Origin: Candidatus Poribacteria bacterium
Lineage (GTDB): Bacteria > Poribacteria > WGA-4E > UBA9662
Length of the DNA: 64,000 nt
Direction: 5' to 3'
Assembly: GCA_002709695.1 (NCBI GenBank)
Contig: PAQF01000006.1
Location: 1 to 64,000 of the forward strand
Under the pieces are notes generated by a model. It did not search any database, had not been told where the DNA came from, and was given only the letters and a program-made list of their open reading frames with translations. The position numbers and the translations under genes are program-made. Below are positions 28,680 through 37,706 of this stretch, one piece after another (the stretch's first letter is position 1; every line of letters begins with the position of its first letter).

Positions 28680-30359
28680 TTAATTTTGAGTTGAATTTTC
28701 GCCATGATGGTAAGCATTTAGAGCCAAAATCGGAAAAACTGACGCATATATTGGATCAATGTACCCGCCTATAATTTCCCAGTAGATTCCAACGCAACTT
28801 GCATTCCATGACCCATCCGAATTTTGTTGGCTCGTTAGGAATTCTAAACCTCGGCGGGCAGATAGATTTTGATGATCAGCAATCAACAGGGCGTATGTAC
28901 TCCAAGCTGTTTGTTCCACTGTACTACTGATTTGGTTCCCAAACATGTCTTCTCCCCAACCACCATCAGGATTCTGTGCACTTTCGAGCCATTTGATACC
29001 ATCTTTAATTGCTTGGATATTATTATACCCGGCCTTTACTATAGCGCATATGGCACAGGCTGTTCCATATGTTCGTTTAGACAACCAGAGATCATCCCAA
29101 AAACCGTCACGGGATATCTGAGTTTCGAGCCAAGTGACAGCTTGGTCAACCTGTTTTTGGTACCCATCGACTTCTAAAAGCACTTCAATTGCGTGGGCAG
29201 TGATGGAAACGCAACCAACATCTCCTTCACCGGGAATATAAGTACTCCAACTTCCATCTATTGATTGGTTTTTCATTAACCAATTGAGTCCATTTTGAAT
29301 TGTATCACAACTAATAGGAAAACCAGATTTCAACAGTGCGAGGACAGCTAAAGCTGTATCATCGGCATCACATGGTAACCCGCCATCTAGTAAGCCGGAA
29401 AAAGCCCAACCACCTTCTTTGCTTTGGTGTTTAGCTAGCCATTTTGTGCCTTCGAGGATATGTCCTTTGTAGTTGGGATTCCTTGTTTCTGCTAAAGCGA
29501 TTAAGCTGAGTGAAGTATCCCAGATATTAAGGTTAATTGCTTCTCGACACCCTCCATCAGGATTCCTGGTTTGTTCTAGCCACAATTGACTTTGTTTAGT
29601 AAGGGACGATGCGTGAGAATCAGCTGAATATTTACTGTATTCGATCAAAGCGATCGTTGCTAAAGCTGTTATATAATTGACGCAAAACCAACTGCCATTA
29701 CTCAACATTTTACTTTGGATCCATAAAAATAGATCGTTAATAGTCTCAGCTCTTTTCTGTCCTTCGAGTTCTAATAGCAACATGGCTGGAACAAGCGTTT
29801 GCTGCTCTGCGATAAAAAGATTGTTGAAAGTATCTGAATAAAAGAAATCAGGAGTTGGAAGCAGGTGTTTGGGCGGTTTGAGCAAGGTACGTAGATTTGG
29901 GAAAGCCTGTGCAAGTTGCTGTGCAATCTTGATCATTGGAATAGCAAACTTAGGAGGCGTTAACCGGTTCCATTGATAACTTCCACAGTGTGCGTATGCC
30001 AACTTAATCAGACCGAGATTAATTGATAACGGCGGAATTTTGTTTAGGGCTGCCTGAACTTTTGAATCCGGTTTTACTTTTTGAATTTGCTGTAGTATCA
30101 ATTGAGCGAAAAGAGTCGCATTATCATTTGGAATAGCGGAGGCGTCCAGTGACCACATGCCGTTTGGGTCTTGGTTGGATAGAATCCAGTTAACAATTGA
30201 ACTCTCGGGTTGGTTTCCCATGGCAAACTGTGTCCAAGCGTAAGCACATGTAGGAAAAGTCATGGAAGAAAGTTGACCTTGGAAACAGCCAGATGATTGT
30301 TGTTGATCGGCTAAGAATTTGGTGCCGATCTGAAGTGCCATTTCGACGTCAGCTGTCAT
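28680..30359 (-). CDS. class II terpene cyclase-like protein (squalene-hopene cyclase family, short form)
   Basis: 559 residues of alpha/alpha barrel with QW-type repeats (HQSKEGGW 311-318, NQSIDGSW, QNPDGGWGE 462-470, QQNSDGSW). The acid motif DxDD is DADD at 331-334 in CDADDTALAV, so protonation-initiated cyclisation of a polyprenyl substrate is chemically possible. It is shorter than bacterial squalene-hopene cyclases (about 630-720), and its N-terminal third is poor in QW motifs. The ATG at 30359 overlaps the purN stop by 4 nt (ATGA), so it is translationally coupled to purN and belongs to the lipid operon beginning at 35495. A role in making or modifying a membrane terpenoid is inferred from context. 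Confidence 0.82.
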   Translation of the reverse strand: MTADVEMALQIGTKFLADQQQSSGCFQGQLSSMTFPTCAYAWTQFAMGNQPESSIVNWILSNQDPNGMWSLDASAIPNDNATLFAQLILQQIQKVKPDSKVQAALNKIPPLSINLGLIKLAYAHCGSYQWNRLTPPKFAIPMIKIAQQLAQAFPNLRTLLKPPKHLLPTPDFFYSDTFNNLFIAEQQTLVPAMLLLELEGQKRAETINDLFLWIQSKMLSNGSWFCVNYITALATIALIEYSKYSADSHASSLTKQSQLWLEQTRNPDGGCREAINLNIWDTSLSLIALAETRNPNYKGHILEGTKWLAKHQSKEGGWAFSGLLDGGLPCDADDTALAVLALLKSGFPISCDTIQNGLNWLMKNQSIDGSWSTYIPGEGDVGCVSITAHAIEVLLEVDGYQKQVDQAVTWLETQISRDGFWDDLWLSKRTYGTACAICAIVKAGYNNIQAIKDGIKWLESAQNPDGGWGEDMFGNQISSTVEQTAWSTYALLIADHQNLSARRGLEFLTSQQNSDGSWNASCVGIYWEIIGGYIDPIYASVFPILALNAYHHGENSTQN

Positions 30360-30964
30360 TCTGATTTAATGCTCACTTTTCGATTCTCAACATGAATTAG
30401 GTTGGCAGCAAACCATTTTACCACTGTAGGGTAAAGCTGATGTTCCTCTGCTTGAATTCGTTGGTGCAAACTGGGTTCATCATCATCATCAAGAACTGGC
30501 ACTGGTACTTGAGCGATAATTGGTCCAGTGTCAACCCCTTCATCTACGAAATGTACAGTAACACCCGAAATTTTGGTTTGGTACTCAAGAGTATCTGATA
30601 TCGCATGAGCACCAGGAAACGCTGGTAAAAGTGAGGGATGGATGTTGATCAACTTGTAACGATATCTACGTACAAATGAAGGTTGAAAAATTTTCATGTA
30701 GCCTGCCAGTAAGATCAATTCAACTTTATGTGTCTCAATTATTTCCGAGATCTTGTTATCGAAGGCGTTTCGGTCGGGAAAATGTTTTAGCTGAACAACA
30801 GAGGTTGGAATCCCGGCCTCTTTTGCCCTGACTAAGGCATATGCTTTTGGCCGGTCACTAATAACAACAGCTATTTCTATTCCACTATTAGTATCTAAGT
30901 GGAGTTGGTCGATTAGGGTTTGCAGGTTTGATCCGCTTCCTGAAGCAAGAATTGCTATCTTCAT
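30356..30964 (-). CDS. purN: phosphoribosylglycinamide formyltransferase
   Basis: 202 residues with all hallmarks of PurN, which formylates GAR with 10-formyl-THF in purine synthesis. GSGSNLQTL (9-17) binds the phosphate, and the catalytic triad Asn107, His109 (NIHPSLLP) and Asp145 (GVDTGP) matches E. coli Asn106/His108/Asp144. It starts 38 nt after the 80-codon gene and overlaps the cyclase gene by 4 nt. The presence of a purine enzyme inside a lipid-type operon is unusual. Either it is simply inserted there or it formylates another amine. Confidence 0.93.
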   Translation of the reverse strand: MKIAILASGSGSNLQTLIDQLHLDTNSGIEIAVVISDRPKAYALVRAKEAGIPTSVVQLKHFPDRNAFDNKISEIIETHKVELILLAGYMKIFQPSFVRRYRYKLINIHPSLLPAFPGAHAISDTLEYQTKISGVTVHFVDEGVDTGPIIAQVPVPVLDDDDEPSLHQRIQAEEHQLYPTVVKWFAANLIHVENRKVSIKSE

Positions 30965-31002
30965 AATTGGCAGTGTCCATTAGGAAAGGATAAACTCGTT
31001 TT

Positions 31003-31245
31003 TTAGGTTGGCACCTGAAGTTGAATCAGCTGTTGTTTTTTTTCTGCGCCTGATTTGGCTGATTCAATCCAGCTATGATACTCGTACCATTTGCACAGAA
31101 TCTCCAGCTCAAGCAACTCACTATCATCTAAATTCTCGCTGGTTCGAAGCTGTTTTATTCGGGACCGTAACTCCTCATCTGTTTTATCCATCAAATCAAT
31201 TCGATCAGAACGGAAAAAAACTTCGCGACAGGGGTCAAGATTCAT
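31003..31245 (-). CDS. small helical protein of unknown function
   Basis: 80 residues, predicted largely helical and charged (DKTDEELRSRIKQLRTSEN, then ESAKSGAEKKQQLIQ), with no signal peptide or domain I can name. Its ATG overlaps the stop of the upstream 1417-residue gene (ATGA, 31242-31245), and purN follows 38 nt later. Real coding is supported by the overlap, its position in the operon and the even amino-acid composition. An internal Met in DLMDKTDEE is an alternative start. Confidence 0.65.
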   Translation of the reverse strand: MNLDPCREVFFRSDRIDLMDKTDEELRSRIKQLRTSENLDDSELLELEILCKWYEYHSWIESAKSGAEKKQQLIQLQVPT

Positions 31246-34200
31246 TCTTTGGCCTCGATTGTCTCTTTCAAATTCTCGATTTTTGATCTTGTGTTGGCGA
31301 CGATTTCTTGATATTGCTGGTATTGATTGCGATTTGACAAATTCTTTTCCGGGTTATAAAGAATTTGTTCTCCAAAGATCACCCGGATTTTGCTTTTGCG
31401 CAATTTTTTCTCTCCTTTTGCCCATGCTTGATGTGTTCCTTCAATATAAGCAGGAACAATCGGTACACCTGTTCGGAGTGCTAAAACGCCTAAACCAGCT
31501 TTGAACGACTGCAAGGTACCATCAAGAGATCTTGTTCCTTCAGGATATATAAGGAGACACATATCTTGATTGAGTATTTCTTTTGACATGTTGAGACTTT
31601 GCAGAGATATAGTTTCCCGGTCGAAGGGAACCACATTCATGAAATTAGAAAAGAACCAAGATTTAATTTTACTGTCAAAAAAATATTCTTTGGCCCCTGC
31701 TACTTGCAATCTCCGTGATTCACTACCCAAGGCTGTCATAATAGCTACAGTGTCGAGATGGCTGGAATGGTTTGCCGCAATAATATAACATTGGCCTTGA
31801 GGGATGCATTCTTTGCCATAAGAACGAATAGAAAAATAACTGTGACAAAGGATATACATGCAAGTTCGAAACAGTTGCGAATAGACCTTTAAAGCAATCC
31901 CACGCTGATTGATTAGAACAGGATGGATATCCGATGTCTCCTCGGTCTGGAATACAGTAGATCTTATTTTTCTCACCGCACTGAATATATCTTCAACTGT
32001 CTGGACACTAGATATAATTTCATTTGGGATATGTTTCTGTGTTTCGTTTTCTAGGAGCAAAAGCAGCTCAACTTTCATAATTGAGTCCAGCGCTAAATCT
32101 GTGTCGATATCTGTTTGAGATCTAATTTGGTTGGTTGGAACATTTGACATATGGCTTAGTTCGAGTATGATTTGCCATTCCCAATCTTCCCAACTCTCTG
32201 CAGGGTCGTCTACTGGATCTTTCAGAGGTTCGCTACTTTTGGTTTCTGCAATATATTTTGCTAACCATTTTTTGACTTGGTGCCGGTCGATTTCCCCATC
32301 TTCTTTTTTCGGTAGCTGATCCTGCCAAAGGAAATAACTCTTTTGAATTTGTTGGTATGAAGGTAATTCCTCTCTAACTTCTTTCATATGTTCAAGTATT
32401 ATCTGCTCAATTTTTTCTTGAGCGAGTTCATCGTTTTCTTTTGGTATGATCACCGCGTGTACATCTTCACTGGTTTCGTCGGTAGGACTAATTCCAACAA
32501 CACAGAGTTCATCAATGATCTTATCTTGGCAATAAAGAGCTTCTATTTCAGTTGGGTAAACATTTTTTCCTGCACTGGTTACAATAACTTCCTTACTCCG
32601 TCCTGTGATATATAGATATCCATCGTCATCAAAATAACCCAGGTCGCCGGTATAAAGATAGTCGTTTATGAGAGCTTTTTTCGTGGCTTCTGGATTGTTA
32701 TAATAACCTTGCATGACACCGGGACCTTTGGCAACAATCTCACCGATTCCCTTGGAGTTTGTGTCTTTAATGACAACTTCTGTTCCTTGGACAGCTATAC
32801 CAACAGATGAACGACGACTTTTGTTATAGGATGTGACTGCTAAAACTGGGGCAGACTCTGTTAACCCATAACCTTGATGGATGATGATACCAAGACGATT
32901 GAAGTTATCATAAACTGTATCTGGAAGGCTCGCACCACCACTAACAAAAACACGTATTTTTCCGCCCATAGCTTGATGTGCCTTCTGGATGATTTCAGGA
33001 CTAAATTGTGAATCTGATAAAGTGTTATTTATGGGCAAGTTTGCCGATTTGGCCAAGTGACGCATAAGAGTGCTGTAAAGTAGCTGAAAGAACCTGGGTA
33101 CTGCAACCATTACTGTTGTTTGTGTTTCACACATAACTTCTAACATAGTAGTTGGAGACTCAAGATAAGTGACCGTTGTTCCACCGTAAATTGACATTAG
33201 AAATCCGCTGGTAAATTCCAGTGCGTGATACATGGGTAAGACTGATAACATTTGATCAGTTTCGTAAGGCTCTAAAACAGTTGCTACGGCTAGAACATTT
33301 GAAATGAAGTTTCCATGTGATAACATGGCTCCTTTCGGATCTGAGGCCGTGCCGGAGGTAAATATAATTGAAGCAATGTCAACCGGTTCAATCTTGATTT
33401 CGAGGAGTTCGTCAGCTGGTTCAGGCAGATCTAAATGAGTCAGTTGTGTTGTACCAAAGACTTGGCAAAAGTTATTAATGTTCAAACATTGAGGTGGATT
33501 CTCAGTAGGGTTGGTAACGAACTTTTCAAGGCGGTCAAACAATTTTTGGGTTGTGAGTACAAATTTAGCCGAGGTGAAATCGGCCAAAGCATAAACTTCA
33601 CGCGATGATGTTTGTTGATCGATAGGGATGACAGTCAAACCCAGTTGAGAGGCAGCAAAATACGCAATTCCCCATTCAGGCTGATTCTCAGAGAACAGAA
33701 TGACATGATCACCTTTGCGTAATCCTCTTTCCCATAATGAACCAGCTATGCGACGTGACAGGTCATAGAAATCACCATATGTGTATCGAACCCAGCCTTC
33801 TTTCCTTTTAATTTGAAGTGCTACTTTATCTGGAAGTGTATTTGCTCTCCACTTTAGCAACCTCGGGATATTTTGAAAACTGGGTGCTTCTGCCGATTTA
33901 TCCAGCTGTTTGCTCTCAATAGTATTCGTGTTTACATCATCGAGCTCATCTTCCATCTTTAAAATATGGTGTTTAATACCTGGAATGTGGATTTGTTGCA
34001 TATAATATGCCCAATCGATTCTGGCTGGATCGAAGTTATAGACATTTTGTTCTTCTAGTGAAAGGGATTGATGTAATTCAGGGGCCTTCCTAACCTCAAA
34101 ATTGAAATTTAAATTTGCATACGGCCCATAAATGTCCGCGTAATAGAGTAACCTTTCGATCGCATTTTGCAGAATAACAATACGTCGGTTCCTTTTCGAA

Positions 34201-35495
34201 GCCCATTTAGTTGGGATTTTCTTCAAGAACCAACTAAACACACTGAGATAACGAAGTTTCCCTGCAAACTCTTTTGAGAATTTCTCTTTTGAGGGGAATT
34301 TCCATGCCGAGACTGGAATAGGGGTTCCCTTATCAAGCATTGGATGTTTTCTAAAATATTCAACGGTCAAATCGTGCAGACGTTGAAAAGATAAAGGATT
34401 AGTATAACCACTGGATACGTGATAAACTTCGAGACCACCTTTTTCATAGGATTGTGCTGTTGCTGCTAATGTTGCATTGACAACAATGTCAACCGGGATG
34501 ACATCCAAAGTTATGCTTGGGGTAGCAGGAAAATCGGGAAGTCTCCCTTTGCCAAAACCAATAATTAGTGGATCCGCCATTCTTAAGCCCGCTAACCATC
34601 CAGGTGATGGTTCTTCCAGGCTGCTTTCAATAATAGAGGGTCTGATGATTGCTACAGGAAGGTCTCCACGCATTTTCGAAACAACTTCTTCGCCTAGTGC
34701 TTTGGTATAAGTATAAATATCATGCCAACCACGCTTTAAAGCATGATTTCGACCGGCTTCAATGAGATGATCCTCTATCCGTTTGTTGGTAGATTTTTCA
34801 GTGTTGGTTCTAACATGTTGGAAAGAATTCTCCGTTTGTCTTATTTTCTCTCGGATTTGTCGACCAATTTCAATCATTCCCTCTATTTCTGCTTCCAGGG
34901 TCTCAGGAGTGGGATACTCTGTGTTATTTAGTTTCTTGGCCAAATCTGCGTAGGGAAGATGTAACTCTTCGGGAATCAGATCAGATCGGTCCCCACATGA
35001 ATAAGCCGTTGAGATATGAACGAAGGTAGCGTCCTTGCATTGGCGTGCAAATTGAACTGCATGTTGAACGGAGATAACGTTTATGGATGCAGCATCATCA
35101 ATTGGTGCGTCGAATTGCACGATGGCCGCGCTATTAATAAAGATCTGTACTTCTTGAACCAGTTTAGTATACCAGTCTTCAGAGATACCGAGTTTTTTTT
35201 GGCTTAAATTCCCACTAACAGCAACAACTTTCTGACCGATCCAATTCTCAAAGTCATTCCCATGGATTTGCCGGAGTTGTGCAAAGACACTAGAGTTGAA
35301 AAACTCGGTTTCCAAGCGTTCTTGTGCTGTCTTGATGCTGCCATTGGACGCTACTCCGTCACGAATGACCAAGTAGATTTTTTTGACTGTTGGTGTGCTG
35401 GTTAAAATCTTGGCTACGAGAGGTTGGCCTACAAAACCTGTAGCACCCGTTATCAGTACAGTCTTATTCTGAAAAAACTCAGAAATTTTTGTCAT
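31242..35495 (-). CDS. multifunctional fatty acyl reductase / acyl ligase / acyl carrier / acyltransferase
   Basis: 1417 residues with four enzyme modules in one chain. Residues 1-500 are a fatty acyl-CoA reductase of the male-sterility type: NAD(P) loop TGATGFVG at 16-23, YTYTK 261-265 as YxxxK, and a FAR-like C-terminal part to about 500. Residues 540-1095 are an AMP-forming acyl ligase: IFTSGTASDPKGAMLSH 711-727 P-loop, YGLTES, YTGDLGYFDDDGYLYITGR. Residues 1105-1180 are an acyl carrier domain with phosphopantetheine site Ser1138 in LALDSIMK. Residues 1200-1417 are a PlsC-type acyltransferase: His1243-x4-Asp1248 in NHSSHLD, and YPEGTRS 1317-1323. A plausible order is activation, loading on the carrier, reduction to aldehyde or alcohol, and transfer to glycerol phosphate or an alcohol. 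It begins a coupled four-gene operon. Confidence 0.93.
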   Translation of the reverse strand: MTKISEFFQNKTVLITGATGFVGQPLVAKILTSTPTVKKIYLVIRDGVASNGSIKTAQERLETEFFNSSVFAQLRQIHGNDFENWIGQKVVAVSGNLSQKKLGISEDWYTKLVQEVQIFINSAAIVQFDAPIDDAASINVISVQHAVQFARQCKDATFVHISTAYSCGDRSDLIPEELHLPYADLAKKLNNTEYPTPETLEAEIEGMIEIGRQIREKIRQTENSFQHVRTNTEKSTNKRIEDHLIEAGRNHALKRGWHDIYTYTKALGEEVVSKMRGDLPVAIIRPSIIESSLEEPSPGWLAGLRMADPLIIGFGKGRLPDFPATPSITLDVIPVDIVVNATLAATAQSYEKGGLEVYHVSSGYTNPLSFQRLHDLTVEYFRKHPMLDKGTPIPVSAWKFPSKEKFSKEFAGKLRYLSVFSWFLKKIPTKWASKRNRRIVILQNAIERLLYYADIYGPYANLNFNFEVRKAPELHQSLSLEEQNVYNFDPARIDWAYYMQQIHIPGIKHHILKMEDELDDVNTNTIESKQLDKSAEAPSFQNIPRLLKWRANTLPDKVALQIKRKEGWVRYTYGDFYDLSRRIAGSLWERGLRKGDHVILFSENQPEWGIAYFAASQLGLTVIPIDQQTSSREVYALADFTSAKFVLTTQKLFDRLEKFVTNPTENPPQCLNINNFCQVFGTTQLTHLDLPEPADELLEIKIEPVDIASIIFTSGTASDPKGAMLSHGNFISNVLAVATVLEPYETDQMLSVLPMYHALEFTSGFLMSIYGGTTVTYLESPTTMLEVMCETQTTVMVAVPRFFQLLYSTLMRHLAKSANLPINNTLSDSQFSPEIIQKAHQAMGGKIRVFVSGGASLPDTVYDNFNRLGIIIHQGYGLTESAPVLAVTSYNKSRRSSVGIAVQGTEVVIKDTNSKGIGEIVAKGPGVMQGYYNNPEATKKALINDYLYTGDLGYFDDDGYLYITGRSKEVIVTSAGKNVYPTEIEALYCQDKIIDELCVVGISPTDETSEDVHAVIIPKENDELAQEKIEQIILEHMKEVREELPSYQQIQKSYFLWQDQLPKKEDGEIDRHQVKKWLAKYIAETKSSEPLKDPVDDPAESWEDWEWQIILELSHMSNVPTNQIRSQTDIDTDLALDSIMKVELLLLLENETQKHIPNEIISSVQTVEDIFSAVRKIRSTVFQTEETSDIHPVLINQRGIALKVYSQLFRTCMYILCHSYFSIRSYGKECIPQGQCYIIAANHSSHLDTVAIMTALGSESRRLQVAGAKEYFFDSKIKSWFFSNFMNVVPFDRETISLQSLNMSKEILNQDMCLLIYPEGTRSLDGTLQSFKAGLGVLALRTGVPIVPAYIEGTHQAWAKGEKKLRKSKIRVIFGEQILYNPEKNLSNRNQYQQYQEIVANTRSKIENLKETIEAKE

Positions 35496-35825
35496 TAATA
35501 TTCCTTATGTAGGCAGTACTGATACGACTTTACAACATCTGTAGTATACAAAGAAAAACGGAGGGATGTCAATGTCAAAGTTGGATCTAAAATCGCTTCT
35601 TTCACTCTCAAATTGGCCAGTGAATTGCCGGTCAAGTTCCCAGTATTTTATGTCAAGAATTCAGAATTTACACTCCACGTTAAGATGACATTATACATAT
35701 TGTCAATGAGTTTTAATTGTGTTTGCCCATTAAACGCACAAAAAAAATCTGATCTGTTTTTTTTGCAATCCAAGAATCTTGGATTGATCTAAACCACCAG
35801 CCGTTCCTGACAGAGTAGGAAAACC
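35496..35825. other. divergent intergenic region
   Basis: It separates the lipid operon (minus) from the PorV-like gene (plus). It contains an imperfect palindrome TGACATTATA-CATATTGTCA near 35689-35708 and the perfect inverted repeat at 35766-35786. On the minus strand a TATAAT sits within the first of these. These are candidate control sites for the operon. Confidence 0.45.
35766..35786. promoter_or_regulatory. perfect palindrome, candidate operator
   Basis: CAATCCAAG and CTTGGATTG with a 3-nt centre. It is preceded by a run of eight Ts on the plus strand, so it does not act as a terminator in either direction. It lies between the divergent lipid operon and PorV-like gene, as an operator would. 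Confidence 0.45.
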
Positions 35826-35855
35826 TTGTCCTTCAGCGTTTGTCTATGCTATGAT
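35826..35855 (+). promoter_or_regulatory. candidate extended -10 promoter for the PorV-like gene
   Basis: TTGTCC, an 18-nt spacer and TATGAT preceded by TGC (extended -10). It lies about 60 nt upstream of the ATG at 35916. Confidence 0.4.
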
Positions 35856-35915
35856 AAAACTCGAATTTGATAGTTGTTTTTTTATGTTATACATTGTTTT
35901 CTCTGCTATTTTTTT

Positions 35916-36947
35916 ATGAAATGCAAAAGGTTTGATTTCAAAAAGCATAATATAAGTTTAGTGTTTGTTGCAGCCATTCTACTTTACGTGAATGTTGTTG
36001 ATGTAAAGGCAATAAATTTGAGTGCAGGTAGAGATGGTTGGAATGCTCTCAAGATAGGTGTTGGTGCTCGTGCTCCAGCCATGGGGGATACTTTTGTCGC
36101 TGTGGCTGATGATGTGAATTCAATCTACTGGAATCCATCAGCGCTCGGACGATTGTCTCGTCCTCAGTTTTCTGCAATGCACTCTGAATGGCTAGCGGAT
36201 GTGCGTTACGAATGGATTGGGTTTGCCCAGTCGTTTGGTAAATGGGTAACTCTGGGTTCAGATGTTTCATATATATGGACAGGCGAAATACCACATACCA
36301 TCAGTGCAGATGAACATAGTGGATCTTTTGATTATAACAATATGGTGGTTCGAGTTGCTGCCGGAAGTGGTTCTTACAAAGGTATTCGAATTGGCACTGC
36401 CTATCAGATTGCACAGCAAAATGTGGCCTTTGTTAACAAATTTAAATCGAACATGAAAGCCCAACTTAATAGCATGAATATCGGTGTTTTCTACCAACCA
36501 CCTGTTGAAGGGCTTCACCTAGGTGCTATTCTCAGGAACGTTGGGGGACGATCACAGGAATCTGAACTCGGGTCAATACCAGTTATTAGGTATTTTCGAA
36601 TAGGTGTTGCTTATACAATGTCGATTCAAACACCAATAGATGTATCTCAGTTAAAAGAAGGACAAATACCCGACCAGGTGGGAAACAAACTGATTCTCGC
36701 TGCAGATGTGAATTCCGCACGTGGCCGGTTGACAGATTTACACTTAGGGTTGGAATATGTCTTCCAAAATGGATTAGCACTTAGAGGTGGTTATCAAAGT
36801 CGCAGTGGCAGTAATTTTGAATTCCTCTCCAAACTGAGCGGCGGATTCGGTTACGCCACCTCAACCTATCGAATCGACTATGCCTTTGTTCCATTTGGCG
36901 ATCTTGGCCAAACTCATCGCGTGTCTTTCACTCTCGATTTCCTCTAA
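35916..36947 (+). CDS. PorV/PorQ family outer-membrane beta-barrel protein
   Basis: 343 residues, started at ATG 35916. The signal peptide is KKHNISLVFVAAILLYVNVVDVKA. The mature start NLSAGRDGWNALKIGVGARA and the segment AMGDTFVAVADDVNSIYWNP are typical of the PorV/UPF0164 barrel family. In Bacteroidetes PorV-like proteins act with the type IX secretion system or in hydrophobic uptake; no type IX genes are in the window. A TTG 42 nt upstream would add 14 residues before the signal and is less likely. The gene ends 39 bp from the convergent monooxygenase gene. Confidence 0.85.
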   Translation: MKCKRFDFKKHNISLVFVAAILLYVNVVDVKAINLSAGRDGWNALKIGVGARAPAMGDTFVAVADDVNSIYWNPSALGRLSRPQFSAMHSEWLADVRYEWIGFAQSFGKWVTLGSDVSYIWTGEIPHTISADEHSGSFDYNNMVVRVAAGSGSYKGIRIGTAYQIAQQNVAFVNKFKSNMKAQLNSMNIGVFYQPPVEGLHLGAILRNVGGRSQESELGSIPVIRYFRIGVAYTMSIQTPIDVSQLKEGQIPDQVGNKLILAADVNSARGRLTDLHLGLEYVFQNGLALRGGYQSRSGSNFEFLSKLSGGFGYATSTYRIDYAFVPFGDLGQTHRVSFTLDFL

Positions 36948-36985
36948 ACTCCCACCTTTTTGGCTACAGTGAGCTGTTTTTCAAC

Positions 36986-37342
36986 TCAATGTATTTTAAA
37001 TGGCCCTCCGGATGGTTCCTCTTCCAGATCTGGTTGACTTGAGTCTAAAAAGACTTCGTGCAGCTCAAGTTTATTTGGTTGTGTAAACGCATCTTCCGGT
37101 AAACTGCCTGATTTGGCATGCCCTTGGGTGAATTCATCTGACCTAATCCAGTTTTCGAAATCTTTCCTTGATTCCCATAATGTAAAAACGATATATGGGT
37201 CCTCTTCATTGACTGGCCGCAATACTTGATTAATGATAAATCCCGGCATACCGTCGACCAGGCCAGCACGATTGCGGAAACGTTCTTCAAATTCTTCTAC
37301 GTATTCGGGTGAAACATAAATTCGGTTTGCAACTGTGATCAT
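36986..37342 (-). CDS. ABM-domain monooxygenase, IsdG/HmoA-like
   Basis: 118 residues with one antibiotic-biosynthesis-monooxygenase fold. Asn6, Trp65 and His75 (MITVAN, FENWIRS, TQGHAKS) occupy the positions of the IsdG-type heme-binding Asn-Trp-His triad, which suggests a heme-degrading or heme-binding enzyme. The tail (SQPDLEEEPSGGPFKIH) is an extension beyond the domain. AGAGGT precedes the ATG at 37342 by about 11 nt. Alternative: a general quinol or dissimilatory monooxygenase of the same fold. Confidence 0.8.
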   Translation of the reverse strand: MITVANRIYVSPEYVEEFEERFRNRAGLVDGMPGFIINQVLRPVNEEDPYIVFTLWESRKDFENWIRSDEFTQGHAKSGSLPEDAFTQPNKLELHEVFLDSSQPDLEEEPSGGPFKIH

Positions 37343-37677
37343 AATGTTTTATACCTCTAGTATTATCCATCAAAAAAGTCATACTAAATCCAACCGGAAG
37401 CTGAAGCCAATGGCCATAAAAATATCAGCTCAGATCTCTCCTGTCTCGAGTTTCTGTCCTGCCAGATAATTGGGTGGATTTGTTGTACCTATGCATGGTT
37501 CAGTTTGCATCATACCCTGCATTGTTATCGGATTACTTCCCAACCAGGATCAATTGACGTTAAAACATATTACATAATATAAAGATAAAAATTCAACGCC
37601 AAATTGATTTTTCCTGTTGCAACTTTAGATAAAGGTTGAGATTTTTTATAACAGCGGGAAATATCCTCAATATTGAG

Positions 37678-37706
37678 TGTAAGCCCAAATTTCTTCTGGG
37701 CTTACA
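37678..37706. repeat. perfect 10-bp inverted repeat
   Basis: TGTAAGCCCA and TGGGCTTACA around a 9-nt loop. There is no U-tract on either side in the right place. It lies about 335 bp upstream of the heme-monooxygenase-like gene. Confidence 0.6.

Noticed and set aside
37440..37560. protein tail on the minus strand (TEPCIGTTNPPNYLAGQ)
   Set aside because: Short, no start, and no family recognised. It could be a remnant but is not supported.
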